Source: Zygnema cylindricum (lineage: Eukaryota; Streptophyta; Zygnematophyceae; Zygnematales; Zygnemataceae). Taken from it: a stretch of DNA of 64,000 nt. Position numbers and translations under genes: made by a program. The stretch covers positions 1 through 64,000 of the forward strand of contig JBBHKE010001325.1 in the NCBI GenBank assembly GCA_037447655.1, written 5' to 3'. Below the pieces are notes generated by a model. That model saw only the letters and a list, made by a program, of their open reading frames with translations. It had not been told where the DNA came from and made no database searches. Positions 1 through 10,324 of the stretch are shown here, in pieces. How positions within the stretch are numbered: the stretch's first letter is position 1; each line of letters starts with the position of its first letter.

Positions 1-2188
1 TAAAAACGCTAATTAAACTTTACCTTAAATAGAATAATGAAAAAATTAGAATCATTTACTCTATTTCATGTGATAGAGTCGAAATTTCGAGCGACCGAAT
101 TAGGGTGAAGTTCCATCATTCGTTTCTGTAATTGTACGGAAAACTCTACAGACCGGGTCGATTGAGTCGATGTTCCATCTCGTAGACTCTGTAAGCCACG
201 TGCTCTAAATTGACTGGCGCCACGCAAGCTACGATCTGATATTGAATATCTTTCAGATTTTTAGCACCGACAAACTCAACTTCAAATCTTGACTTGCGTA
301 CCGTGTACGTTCGTACAAAGTAATCATACGACAAAACTTTTATACATTTTGCAAACGTCAGTCTGTACGCCAGCTCATTTTTTAGGGTTTCAGTTTTCGA
401 ACATAACGAAAGTCCTTTGAGAGAAATAGTGTGACGAACAAAAGTTATCGAAAATAGCGTGTCGAGGGAATGTTACGAAATTTCGTTTTTATTTTCGGTT
501 GTATTTTGGAAAGCGCGTGTCATGTGCAAATCTTAAGATTTTTCGTTGGTTTTCCATCATCACACGTAGCTTAATCGTCCAGCGTGTCACGATTTTTTTT
601 TTCTGTATTTGCCAACCCACCTCCTCGAGGTGGGTTGACAGTTACAGAAAAAAATGAAGCGAACTCCTCGCAGATGAACATCCGACGGTCATTATTACTC
701 TAAGACCTTCGGAGAGTATCGGCAAGATTCTCCGTAATGTTGTTTTTTGTATAAAAACAAAATAGGCGGTACGATTTGGTACGGAGGGTCGCGGATTTTT
801 GTGAACTACGCCACTTTTCGCCTGATGGAACGTCACCCTTAAAGTAATTTACTCTAATTACGATTCGCAGTGTACCCCACTTTTTGACTGATGGACTTGA
901 CCCTAATTCGGTTCCCTTAAATTTTGACCTAAATTATTAAATACCATTAATAATTTTTTTTTTTTTTCTTTACGCTTTTGAGGGTTCTGTTCCAATTAGC
1001 GTTACTAATGAAAGTACACTGCGATTTGAATAGTGTGGTGTACGGTCAGTATCATACAGTACAGAATTGTACCTTTCTAAAGAATATAATTTAACATAGG
1101 CGCGCGCGCATGGGATGGGCACTGGAAGAGAAAGAAAATTTTAACTGACATTCGCGGTGTAGTACAGTGCTGTACAGAATGCCAGTCATCCAAAATGCGT
1201 CAAGATTTTAAAACTGCCGTACATGCGCTACATTAAAAAAAAAAACAAAAAATCTTCTTATGTAATGCAGGCAACATACATGATACAGTACGGAAACGAA
1301 GTAAAATTTTAGTTACATGTACCCGAAATTTCCACCCTGACAAATGACGAATCCGACAAAAATTATTCTGATGCTTTATGGCCTTTATTTGTACGATGAG
1401 GACAAATAATGTCCGTGCACTACATGTCATTCTTTAAATTATGAGCAGCATCCCAACTGTTTTTGATTCTAACCAGAGTTGTCTGTAGTACTGTACCTCC
1501 GGCTTGTGGACAAAAAATCACAATATTGTACGGACTGAAAGTCAAAGGCCTGCATCGACACGCTTCCTGCATTATAATAAAGACTTTTGAATCTATCGAG
1601 TCCAAAAATATGGGGATTGTCCAGTAAGAAAGCACCATCGAAACAGCTTCAGATTCGCTACCACAAACCTTTACCTTTTCATTTTTTGTCCGAAAGCAGC
1701 CACTGCGCCTCCGAAGGTACAAAACTGTACACTACGATGCACTACATGTTGCGGCCCAATGAAATTCCGCCGTTCTTGCGCTGTACGGTACAGTTGCATC
1801 CGAACGTGTAGAACATTTTCGAACCAACTCGACATGTTCGCAAGAAAGGGTTACAAATTTACAATCCTCGATAACGATTTATAAACTAACATGGATAAGG
1901 TGCAGAGGTCGAAAAAGTCAAAATTTCAGATACCCGAATCCGACGCTTTTTTTTTTCAAAATCTGAACACCCGAATGGCCGAAACCCGACCGGGTTATGT
2001 GACGCTCCTAAATTGTTGCCCGGTACCCGATACGCGTTTACGAAAAAAAAAGTTTAACCGAAACTCGATTTCTGGCGATTACCCGTTCTCAACCGTACCC
2101 AATAAGTACGAAATTAGTGGTACATCTCCCATATACCTTCCACGATACCAAGAGTACAAAGTACAATTATGTTGGATAGTATGGACAC
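1..2188. other. AT-rich non-coding region with small repeat fragments
   Basis: I see no supportable gene. Short ORFs here are under 110 codons, of no recognisable family, and run through repeats. The stretch 850-1110 resembles parts of the TA-flanked inverted-repeat elements annotated downstream: it shares the segment around a GTGTGGTGTACGGTC motif with 2560-2585. Around 1960-2040 there is a CCCGAATGGCC / GGTACCCGATAC-type repeat that recurs at 3740-3830 and 6730-6830. Confidence 0.5.
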
Positions 2189-2190
2189 TA

Positions 2191-2396
2191 CACCATGAAT
2201 CGCTATAAGCGCAATGAAATAGATCGCGTAATGAAACAATTAGCGATCTTTACGCTATTTGGGAATTTGGGGGTTTTGAAGGAAATCATTTACTCTAATT
2301 TGTTTTTTAAAGGGTTTTTATTATTTCTATTTGAGAATTTGGGTAAAAAAACGGGGTACCATAATTAGTGTTATTGACGCTAATAGCTATTCACAG
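2191..2396. mobile_element. short TA-flanked inverted-repeat element (MITE)
   Basis: About 206 bp. It starts CACCATGAATCGCTATAAGCG and ends with a degenerate inverted copy (CGCTAATAGCTATTCACAG), with TA on each side (2189-2190 and 2397-2398). It belongs to the same terminal-repeat family as 58853-59341. It has no coding capacity. The TA target points to a Tc1/mariner-like non-autonomous element, but no transposase is visible. Confidence 0.55.
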
Positions 2397-2408
2397 TAAT
2401 GTACAGTA

Positions 2409-2950
2409 CACCGTCAATCGCTATTAGCGTATTGAACGCTAATTTGGTTCCCTCAAAATTTGAAAAACATCCAAAAATATCATTAATACTTCAATTTTTT
2501 CCTTTACGCCATTTAAGTTTATGTTCGAATTAGCGTTACAAACAAAAGTACACTACGATTTCAATAGTGTGGTGTACGGTCAAAGTCAGACCATACAAAA
2601 TTGTACCTTTCTAAGTGAAAAAGTACAGAAAATCATTAAGCATATGTACGCGCGCGCATGTGAATGGGCACTGGAAGAAAGTGAAAATTTAACTAACATA
2701 AAATAGTCTAACAAATACGGAAAGTAAAATTATGCAACGGCGTACGATTTCAAATATTTTGTACGGACACCTATATTAGTGTAAGCATGTTTAGGGCTTT
2801 TTTCTAATTATTTGAAAAACCCAAATTAGCATTAGTAAAAAACTAGAATATATGTTTTTTTTTTAAATATTCAAATTCCCAATTAGCGTTAATAAATCTA
2901 ATTATTTTTATACGGCAAAAAAACTTCTACACTAATAGCGATTCACGTTG
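2409..2950. mobile_element. TA-flanked inverted-repeat element, about 540 bp
   Basis: Begins CACCGTCAATCGCTATTAGCG after TA (2407-2408) and ends CACTAATAGCGATTCACGTTG before TA (2951-2952). The interior shares segments with 62390-62948, including the GTGTGGTGTACGGTC region and a run of CGCG before a CTGGAAG motif. Non-coding. The terminal match is imperfect (about 17 of 21 by eye), so the exact ends are approximate. Confidence 0.5.
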
Positions 2951-3450
2951 TAACTTTATTACAATAAAGGAATAAATAGCGGTAAAAAAAAACTAGTGTT
3001 ATTAACGCTAATTAGGTAAAAAAAAATCCAAAAAAGACATATATACTAATTAATCACTAACTCTAATTTGGGTTTTTTCGAATAATAAATGACCGCCGTA
3101 TTGATGTTTACATCAATATATGAATCTGTACAAAATATGACAATTCGTACGCCAAAATCTGAATATTCGAGTTTGCGTCTCTTTTTCCCAGCTCACATTC
3201 ACATGCGTGCGTGATTACTTTAAATGACTTTTTGTACATTTTTATTTTAAAAAGTACATTTTGGTACGGACAAACCTTGTCCGTACACCACACTATAAAT
3301 ATCGCGGTGTACTTCTGTTATTAACGCTAATTAAAAAAAGAACCCTAAAAGGCGTAAAGGAAAAAATAGAATTATTGATTGTATTTCGGAAAAAAAGGGG
3401 CAACGAATTAGCGTTACTTACTCTAATTGCGATAGGAAATGTATAGTATA

Positions 3451-3664
3451 CCGCCAATCGCTATTAGCGTATTTAACGCTTTTTCGGTCCCGCTTTTTTT
3501 TTCTCATATTCTCAAACAAAATTATCCATACTATTTAAAACAAACCCTAATTTTTAATTAGATTAAATGATTTCTTTGAAAATTTCCAAATTCCCAATTA
3601 GCGTTAATAACAGTGATTATTCCTATACGCTAAAAAACTTATACACTAAAAGCGATTGGCAGTC
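3451..3664. mobile_element. short TA-flanked inverted-repeat element (MITE)
   Basis: About 214 bp, with left end CCGCCAATCGCTATTAGCG and a right end CTAAAAGCGATTGGCAGT in inverse orientation. It is similar in size to the 2191-2396 element. The region 2953-3450 between the elements contains a further degenerate copy in the opposite orientation (shared GTACACCACACTAT segment near 3275-3295). Confidence 0.45.
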
Positions 3665-3852
3665 TAGTGGAACGTACCTACGAAACCTTCAATTTTTTCG
3701 TTTTTTTATTATCCGGCCGTGATTTTTTTGTTTTCAGTATCACCCGGCCGAATCTAGCGGGCATCCAAAATTTTACACTCGAATCCGTTTTGGGTCCGAC
3801 ACGGTCGATTGGGTAAGGATTCGGGTACCCCATTGCGACCTCTGATAAGGTA

Positions 3853-4069
3853 CAGTGTGTATCGCTCTTAGCGTTAATGTATTTTTCGCCACTTAAAACA
3901 TATTTTTTCCGTCCATAACTGTCAGATTGTTGATCTGGCGGTTTCAATTGAAAGGTGAGGTTCTCGGCTTCCAATTAGCGATCTCAAATTTAAAATCGGA
4001 CAATTGTGGATAGAGGAAATATGTTTTAAGTGGCGGAAACAATATTAACACTAATAGCGCTACACGGTG
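3853..4069. mobile_element. 217-bp MITE with long imperfect terminal inverted repeats
   Basis: The two ends are inverted over about 55 bp, including a shared CGCCACTTAAAACATAT core (3889-3905 and its inverse near 4016-4034). The termini CAGTGTGTATCGCTCTTAGCG and CACCGTGTAGCGCTATTAG belong to the same family as the other elements, with TA on both sides. A second copy of the same 217-bp length lies at 6839-7055, inside a longer duplicated segment. Confidence 0.65.
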
Positions 4070-5145
4070 TATGGTTGTGTGTTGAAGGCCCATTGACGAA
4101 ATTCGATATGTACCAAATTTAGGGTACACGATAATGTATACATCGCTTCAATATATAGAGGATCTTAATGTCGTGATGTTTATGCGATATATCGACCAAT
4201 ATCAGGATATATGTTATCGTGAAATACCAAAGTGACGGTAGGTCAATTATTTTTCAAACATCTCCCAGGAGGGGAGGGAGGGAAAAAAAATTGTACGATT
4301 TTCCGTACCGGATCTGTAACGACACCCACCTTCTACCGAATATATCACGGTATAATATGTTGGTTCTGCTGCGATATATTGAGGCCTCTGGCCGATCAAT
4401 AATCGATATATCGAATATTAAATTTATCGCGATATGGTTTTATCCAATACACAACATTACTGATAAGGTGTCAAACATACACAAATTTTCTCTCTCTCTC
4501 TGGGTGAACCTTGACTAAACGATAGTTGACCAAAAGTTTTAAAACCGATACTAAAAGCAGAGGCTCAAACATGGTCAATACGTTACCGAAACTATGCATA
4601 TAAAATATGCCGTTTCACACAATTTACCCTAACAAGGTGTACTTTCGATTCTTAATGATTTTTATTCTTGAATCACAATATTGTGCATTAAATACAATTG
4701 ATCTCTAAAACAATCATAAGAAAAAATACATCGTACTTCACTAACAACTATCACTATTAATGTTTAAGTGGAATTCATATAAACTACATTATGTTTTGAA
4801 GTGTGGTTGATTGTGGGTTGCTCAACTAAATAATGTGTTGAACACTATTTTATGATTCCCAGCCAACAACGCAATCAAATTAGAGTTATTAATTATACCT
4901 CTAATATTAATGAAAGGGTGTATTCAAGGAATAATTCGACCTTCAACATTTTGTACCTCAACCTTTCTTAGCGTTTGACTTATTCGATAAACGGCCACAA
5001 TTTGATTATCCTATGGCCACAAATGTTGACGTCAGAAGTTGATCTAGAAATGAATTGGGGACAATCTTGACGGTTTTCATTTTGAGTTTTTCCACAAAAT
5101 GGCGACGACGTTAACCACGATCAACCTAGCGGAGGTACTCCATAA
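4070..5145. other. AT-rich non-coding stretch
   Basis: No supportable gene. 4130-4450 is rich in the self-complementary motif CGATATATCG and matches 7080-7250. A short (TC)n run lies near 4487-4500. The rest up to the LTR at 5146 is AT-rich unique-looking DNA with no recognisable ORF or RNA gene. Confidence 0.4.
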
Positions 5146-6146
5146 TGTTGAAAAAACTAGTTTTTGGGTATTTTCAAGGTCTAAATATATTAGCAGAAAC
5201 AGATAAGAAAAATGCAGACAACCTTCCTCTATCTCTTCTCTCTTGCCCCCATACTTGTTGTAGTCACTGAAGGGGAAAGAGAGTGATGGAGCCATGGCTA
5301 CCTCAGCTCCACAAGGAGGACTAAAGAGTGACTTAAGTCACTCTCAACAAAAGGTTGAGTCCGGCAGGACTCGAACCTCCGACGGGCAGAGCGCGGCGTA
5401 GCCGTTAGCTCTAACCAATCAGTCATAGAAGTCTGTTAGGATATAAAAGGTGATATGTAGTTAAACCATTGTATGGTACTAAAACCGATTAACTAAAATA
5501 TGTACGAAGGAACATAGAACTTGTTAAAGTTTAGTGGGGATGTCATTTCGCACGAAACAAATACATCGGACATTTGTTTCGACAACCGACATTTAATGTC
5601 AGATTTAATAAGACGTCACACATCACTGCCGAGATCGCGGAATGGTCACTTTGGCGTTTATGGACGTGGCATGACCTGACGCCACGTGGAGGGATAACAT
5701 TTGGTTGCAAGAATTCCGGGGAACATACGAACGAGTGGAAGGGTGACACACGTCCACTCGGTGGCCTTGTCGTACATAGGCCGTCCATAAAGGACATCGT
5801 CCGTAATACCTTTGTGTACTTTATAATAATATGATTTGTTTGTACTTTAGTAGATAGGGGTTGTGAGAGGGGTTTAGGACTAAGGAAAATCTCGTAGGTA
5901 GTCACCTCTCTCTTAGAGAGCTTTTTATAAATTGGCATTTTTGCCGACTTATAACTAATCGGCTCGTTGGCCGTTTTCAGTGATTCTTTTTGCTACAACC
6001 TCAAAGGAGTCTAGGCTCCACAAGGGTGCAGTGAGATTGTTTGTTTTCTCTCTTAGGAAGCAGTGGTTGTGGCTTGACGTAGGTTAGTTAAAAGCTATCT
6101 AGAGGCTTCTTGAATTTTGTAGTCATATGGAGGACACATAATTGTA
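5146..6146 (+). repeat. 5' LTR of a truncated copia-type element (LTR-A)
   Basis: Starts TGTTGAAAAAACTAG and ends at ATAATTGTA directly before a primer binding site (6147-6161), 1001 bp in all. It carries the features shared by all LTRs of this superfamily: a TATTTTC(A/T)AGGTCT segment near the 5' end, an antisense tRNA-like segment (5358-5430), a CCACGTGG G-box near 5684, and the TATAAA-containing segment near 5925. The usual terminal CA is TA here. The start codon inside the LTR (6127) is followed by two in-frame stops, so this copy is decayed. Confidence 0.85.
5358..5430 (-). other. antisense tRNA-like segment within LTR-A
   Basis: On the minus strand this reads like the D arm and T arm of a tRNA: a GATTGGTTAGAGC A-box-like stretch, then GGTTCGAGTCC, which fits the Pol III B-box consensus GGTTCGANTCC exactly. 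The 5' acceptor strand does not pair and the D stem is broken, so I do not call a functional tRNA. Equivalent antisense segments occur in all the other LTRs of the superfamily in this window. Confidence 0.6.
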
Positions 6147-6161
6147 GGTTATGGGCCCACC
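6147..6161 (+). promoter_or_regulatory. primer binding site, half-tRNA-iMet type
   Basis: GGTTATGGGCCCACC follows the LTR immediately. Its reverse complement matches the anticodon stem-loop of plant initiator tRNA-Met as I remember it (GGUGGGCCCAUAACC), rather than the tRNA 3' end. This is the priming mode known for Drosophila copia and yeast Ty5. The site lies inside the gag reading frame and encodes VMGP. Confidence 0.75.
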
Positions 6162-6640
6162 CTCTAGAGTACCCACCTTCAATGGTTCAGGGTTCATCTA
6201 TTGGGAATCTATGATGATGGGGGCTTTGTGCGAAATACGATGTTCGGGTATTGTCAATGGACAAGTGAAACGACCACCTCAAGGAACTCCACCAGGGTTT
6301 GGTGGAAAAATGTTTGTTGCAGCAACCTTTGCTGTACCAGAGGAGGCGGATGATGGGGACAGCAGTGTGTCCGAAAAGGGGAAGGAGAAGGAGACGCCTC
6401 TTAATCTCTTAGCTCTTATTACCACGACACTCGGAGCGGCGACCGTGAAGACCGCGGAGAACGACACCCAAACGTGGGAAGACATCAACATGGCTGCTAA
6501 AAACTTCATTCTAAGACACCTCACTCAGGCTTTGGCAACCCCCCATCTTCATATTTACAAGGCCGAGGAGTTGTGGGTGAGTTTGGTGGAAATCTATAGA
6601 GCACGTAGTATTCGAAGCTCCAGTTGGCCGAACAAAAGTT
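6147..6640 (+). pseudogene. copia-type gag fragment, 5' part only
   Basis: Downstream of LTR-A. The reading frame starts at the ATG inside the primer binding site (6151) with MGPPSRVPTFNGSGFIYW and follows the Gag of the intact element (10325-14119) for about 160 residues. This covers the VKRPP-GTPPGFGG segment and the MAAKNFILRHLTQ region of the Gag (UBN2-like) domain. The homology breaks at about 6640, within the LQLAEQKL motif, and the frame runs into unrelated repeat DNA. The protein made in intact copies would be the capsid-like Gag. This piece cannot supply a zinc knuckle or Pol. Confidence 0.8.
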
Positions 6641-7284
6641 GGGGAATTTTCAATTTTTATTCGTTTTTAACTTACCTCGTTGTACCCGAAATTAATTTTT
6701 CTTTATTTTTTCTGTATCACCCAGCGAAATCTGGCCGTCCCCCAAAATTTTACACCCGAATCTGTTCGGGTCCGACGTGGTCGGTCGCATACGGATCTGG
6801 TATGGATTTGGGTACCCGATTACGACATTTGATAAGTACACTGTGTATCGATGTTAGCGTTAATATTTTTTCAGTCACTTAAAACATATTTTCTTCGCAC
6901 AAAACTATGTGATTGTTGATGTGACGGTTGCGATTGAAAGCTGAGATTCTGTGCTTCCAATTTGCGGTCTCAAATTGAAAGTCGTAAAATTGTGTAGAGA
7001 GAAAAGATGTTTTAAGTGGCGAAAAAAATATTAACACTAATAGTGCTACACGGTGTAGTGTTGTGTGTTGAAGGCCCCTAGCTAATATTGGATATGTATC
7101 TAATTTTTGTTACCCAATAATAGATATATTGCTTCAATATATCGAGGATCTTAACATCGCGATATTTATGCGATATATCGAAAAATACCACCATATATTT
7201 TAATCGCGATATATCAATGTGACGCTAGGTCATTTTTTTTTTGAAACATCTCCCTTTCAAAGTGAGAGGGGGGAGGGGGGGAGA
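6641..7284. repeat. dispersed non-coding repeat containing a 217-bp MITE
   Basis: Homologous to 3670-4260: both have a CAAAATTTTACAC(T/C)CGAATC segment, a GGGTCCGAC segment, a MITE (here 6839-7055 with TA at 6837-6838 and 7056-7057), and a downstream part rich in CGATATATCG. It is inserted at or fused to the broken gag at 6640. A polypurine GGGGGGAGGGGGGGAGA-like tract ends it near 7283. Non-coding. Confidence 0.55.
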
Positions 7285-7288
7285 TTTT

Positions 7289-8295
7289 TGCAATTCTGTG
7301 TCCTCCATTGGACTAGAGAATCAAAAAGCCTCTAGATAGCTTTTAACTAACCCACTTTAAGCCACAACCACTACTGCCTAAGAGAGAAAACTGACAATCT
7401 AACAACACCCTTGTGCAGCCTGGACTCCTTTCAGTCTGTAGTTAAAAGAATCACTGAAAAGGGCCAACCAACTGATAAGTTATAAGCTGGCAAAAATGCC
7501 AATTTTAAACAAAGCTCTCTTAGAGAGAGGTGACTGCCTACCAGATTTTCCTAAGTCCTAAACCCCTCTCACAACCCCTATTTACTGAAGTACGAACCAA
7601 TCACATGACTGTAAAGTATAGAAAAGTACTATGGCCGATATCCTTTATGTTCGGTTTTTGTACTACAAGACCACTAAGTGGACACGTGTCACCCTTCCAC
7701 TCGTCCGTATGTTCCCCCGAATTCCTACGACCAACTGTTATCCCTCCACGTGGCGCCAGGTCATGCCACGTCCAAAAACGCCAAAGTGACCATTTCGCGA
7801 TCTTGGTAGTGATTCATGCCGTCACATTAAATCCGACATTAAATGTCGGCCGTCGAAACAAATGTCCGATTCATTTGTTTTATAAGAAATGACGTCCGCA
7901 CTGAAACTTTAACTAGTTCTATGTTCCTTTGTTCACATTTTAGTTAATCGATTACAAGACCATGTAAAAGATTAAATAGGTATCAAACTCTATGTATCTC
8001 AACGGACTTCTACGACAGACTGGTTAGAGCTAACGGCTACGCCTTACTCTACTGGTCGGAGGTTTGAGTCTTGCCGGACTCAACCTTTTGTTGAGAGTGA
8101 CATAAGTCAATTTTTAGTCCTGTCAATGGAACTAAGACAGCCATGGCTCAACCACCATCTCTATCTTTCAATGACTACAACAAGTATGGTGGCTAGAGAG
8201 AGGAGGTGGAGGTAGGCTGTCCGCCCTTTTCTTTTCCTTTTTAAAGTGACATATTTAGACCTAGGAAATACAATATAAATCTAATAATTTCAACA
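7289..8295 (-). repeat. 3' LTR of a minus-strand copia-type element (LTR-B)
   Basis: Read on the minus strand it starts TGTTGAAATTATTAG at 8295 and ends CAGAATTGCA at 7289 (1007 bp). It is preceded by the polypurine tract AGAAAATAAAGGGAG. It contains the tRNA-like segment antisense to the LTR (8014-8083 on the plus strand, with GGTTAGAGC and GGTTTGAGTC), a CCACGTGGC G-box near 7747, and the 20-nt start-codon segment ATGGAGGACACAGAATTGCA at its end. Confidence 0.85.
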
Positions 8296-8602
8296 CTCCC
8301 TTTATTTTCTGGTCTTACTTTAACTTCAATTTAAGTCAATACTTTTTTTTGCAATATTTTAACTTGGGAGAAGACATTGGTTTTGTTGTATCAGCCACCA
8401 TTTCCTCATCTGATCTATATACAAGATTCACAATCTTATTCTCAACATTTTCTCTCACAAAACTCAACCTTATGTCTATTTGCTTAGCCTTGAAATGATA
8501 TTTTGAATTAGCTGCAATTGTAATGGCAGCTTGATTATCATAGAACACTTCATGCACTACCTTCTTCATATACCCCAGTTCTTGCAGCAAGGACTTGACC
8601 CA
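8296..8602 (-). pseudogene. copia RNase H C-terminal fragment
   Basis: Minus-strand coding remnant (8590-8336) upstream of LTR-B. It encodes the end of a copia RNase H: VFYDNQAAITIAANSKYHFKA contains the DNQAA segment of the RNase H active site, followed by IDIRLSFVRENVENKI and the TKP-SPKLKYC tail. It matches residues near the end of the intact element's RNase H (9773-10309) but has lost an M and other residues around VADTTKP. The upstream part is cut at 8602 by insertion of another LTR (8603) in the target sequence ACCCA. Not functional alone. Confidence 0.85.
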
Positions 8603-8711
8603 TGTAGAAATTGATGGTTAGTTTAGTATTTTCTAGGTCTAAAATAAAATACAGAAAAGAAGCCAAGGCAGTTCGCCTCTAACTTCTCTCTTCAACTCCC
8701 ACACTTGTTGC
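8603..8711 (+). repeat. left part of the 5' LTR of a plus-strand copia element (LTR-3), split by insertion
   Basis: Starts TGTAGAAATTGATGG and contains TAGTATTTTCTAGGTCT plus the CTTCAACTCCCACACTTGTTGC segment. It is interrupted at 8711 by the complete minus-strand element 8712-15147 and resumes at 15153 after the duplicated GTTGC. The element it belongs to had inserted into the RNase H region of the older minus-strand copia copy. Confidence 0.85.
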
Positions 8712-9759
8712 TGCAATTCTGTGTCCTCCATTGGACCACAGAATACAGGAAGCCTCTAGATAGTATTTAACTAACCCACTTTAAGCCACAACCATTGCTG
8801 CCCAAGAAGGCAAACTTACAATTTGACTGCACCCCTGTGTAGCCTGGACTCCCCTGAGTCCGTAGAAAAAAGAATCACTGAAAACGGCCAACCAGGCGAT
8901 AAGTTATAGGGTGGCAAAGATGCCAATTTATACAAACTCTCTGAGAGAGAGGACTATCTACCTAAATTTTCCTAAGTCCTAGTTTTTCCTAATTCCCTCT
9001 CACAGCTCCTATCTACTGCCTGTATGAACCAATCACAAAACTGTATAGTACTAGAAAGTACTACTGTCGATGTACTTTCTGTACGGCCTCTGTACGACAA
9101 GGCCATTAAGTGGACGCGTGTCCACTTTCCACTCGTCCGTACGTTCCTCGGAATTCCCGCGACCGAATGATGTCTTCCCACGTGGCGCCAAGTCATGCCA
9201 CGTAACTAAATGCCAAAATTACCACTCCGGGATTTCGGCGATGATGTGCGCCGTTGGATTATATGCGAAACGTAATCTTGGCCGGAATAAATACTTGCGC
9301 GATATTTGTTCCGATGTAGAAATAAAATGCGTGGTATCCGTTTTGAATTAGCGTCGTACGACATACTTTATAAAACTGTATATATGTACGCCGTAAACAG
9401 TTTTGGTTAAATGAACTTTATCCTTTCGAACTAAATATATATCTATCACATACCATAGCACTTAGCACTGGTCCTAGTCTATTAGGATAAAGCTGACCGC
9501 TACCGGTCGATTTGACGAACCGCAGGTACCGGGATCAAATCTCTGGTCCGTCAAGTATATTTTTAGTAACCTACTAAAAATAGTTGTCTGTTGAACTAAG
9601 GCAGCCATGGATCAACCTCTCTCTCTTTCCTTCAGTGACTACAGCAAGTATGGGGGCTAGAGAGCGGAGGTGGAGGCAGGCTGTCCGTCCTTTTCTTTTT
9701 CCTTTTATAAAAACATATTTAAACCTAGAAAATACTCTAGAAATCTATAAATTTCAACA
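8712..9759 (-). repeat. 3' LTR of copia element 1
   Basis: 1048 bp, TG...CA on the minus strand, preceded by the purine tract AAAATAAGGGGAG. It holds the antisense tRNA-like segment (about 9473-9556, plus strand) and a G-box CCACGTGGC at 9179-9187. It differs from the 5' LTR at a few single bases (for example CCAAAATTACC against CCAAAATGACC, and GACATACT against GACGTACT). Confidence 0.95.
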
Positions 9760-9772
9760 CTCCCCTTATTTT

Positions 9773-10324
9773 CTAGTCTAATTTTAATTTTTCTTTCAAC
9801 CCGCATTTTTCCCGACAATATTTTAGTTTAGGAGAGGGCACAGGTTTGGTCATCATGTCAGCCACCATTTCTTCATCAGGTTTATACACAAGATTTAGAA
9901 TTTTATTTTCAACTTTTTCTCTTACGAAGCTTAATCTTATGTCCATATGTTTTGCTTTGAAATGGTGTTTTGGATTGGCTGCAATTGCAATTGCAGCTTG
10001 GTTATCGCAAAAGATTTCATGCACTCCCTCCTTCATAAATCCCAGTTCTTGTAACAATGATTTCACCCACATTAGTTCTTTTACAGCAGAACACGACGCC
10101 ATATACTCAGCCTCCATAGTAGACTGAGCAACCACCTTTTGTTGCTTACTGCTCCAACAGCAAGCACCTTCCCCCACATACAAAACATATCCAGAAGTGC
10201 ATCTTCTCATACGTGCATCCCCATAACTGGCGTCACTCCAAGTGGTGATATCAGTATGCTCCCCTCCCAAATGCAACCATAACTCTCTAGTTCCCACCAG
10301 ATATCTCATGACTCTCTTGGCTGC
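9773..10324 (-). CDS. copia element 1: RNase H end of Pol (downstream of nonsense codon)
   Basis: This is the last 178-184 residues of the polyprotein, in frame with the upstream ORF but separated from it by TAG at 10325-10327. It encodes the copia-type RNase H, which removes the RNA template during reverse transcription. The three acidic positions are visible: TTWSDASYGD (Asp), TMEAEYMA (Glu) and CDNQAAIAIA (Asp), followed by the C-terminal MMTKPVPSPKL segment typical of plant copia Pol. The codon in the related copy at 25700 is TGG (KKDWEAAKR), so the stop is probably a TGG-to-TAG change. Without readthrough this part is not translated with RT. Confidence 0.9.
   Translation of the reverse strand, partial: AAKRVMRYLVGTRELWLHLGGEHTDITTWSDASYGDARMRRCTSGYVLYVGEGACCWSSKQQKVVAQSTMEAEYMASCSAVKELMWVKSLLQELGFMKEGVHEIFCDNQAAIAIAANPKHHFKAKHMDIRLSFVREKVENKILNLVYKPDEEMVADMMTKPVPSPKLKYCREKCGLKEKLKLD

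Noticed and set aside
5358-5430. Functional tRNA gene on the minus strand
   Set aside because: B-box is perfect and the T arm nearly pairs, but the 5' acceptor strand and D stem do not pair, and the segment is embedded in every LTR copy.
9070-9351. 93-codon ORF, repeated almost unchanged at 14458-14739
   Set aside because: The two lie at the same place in the two LTRs of one element. Identity reflects LTR homogeneity, not coding constraint, and other LTRs do not keep the frame.
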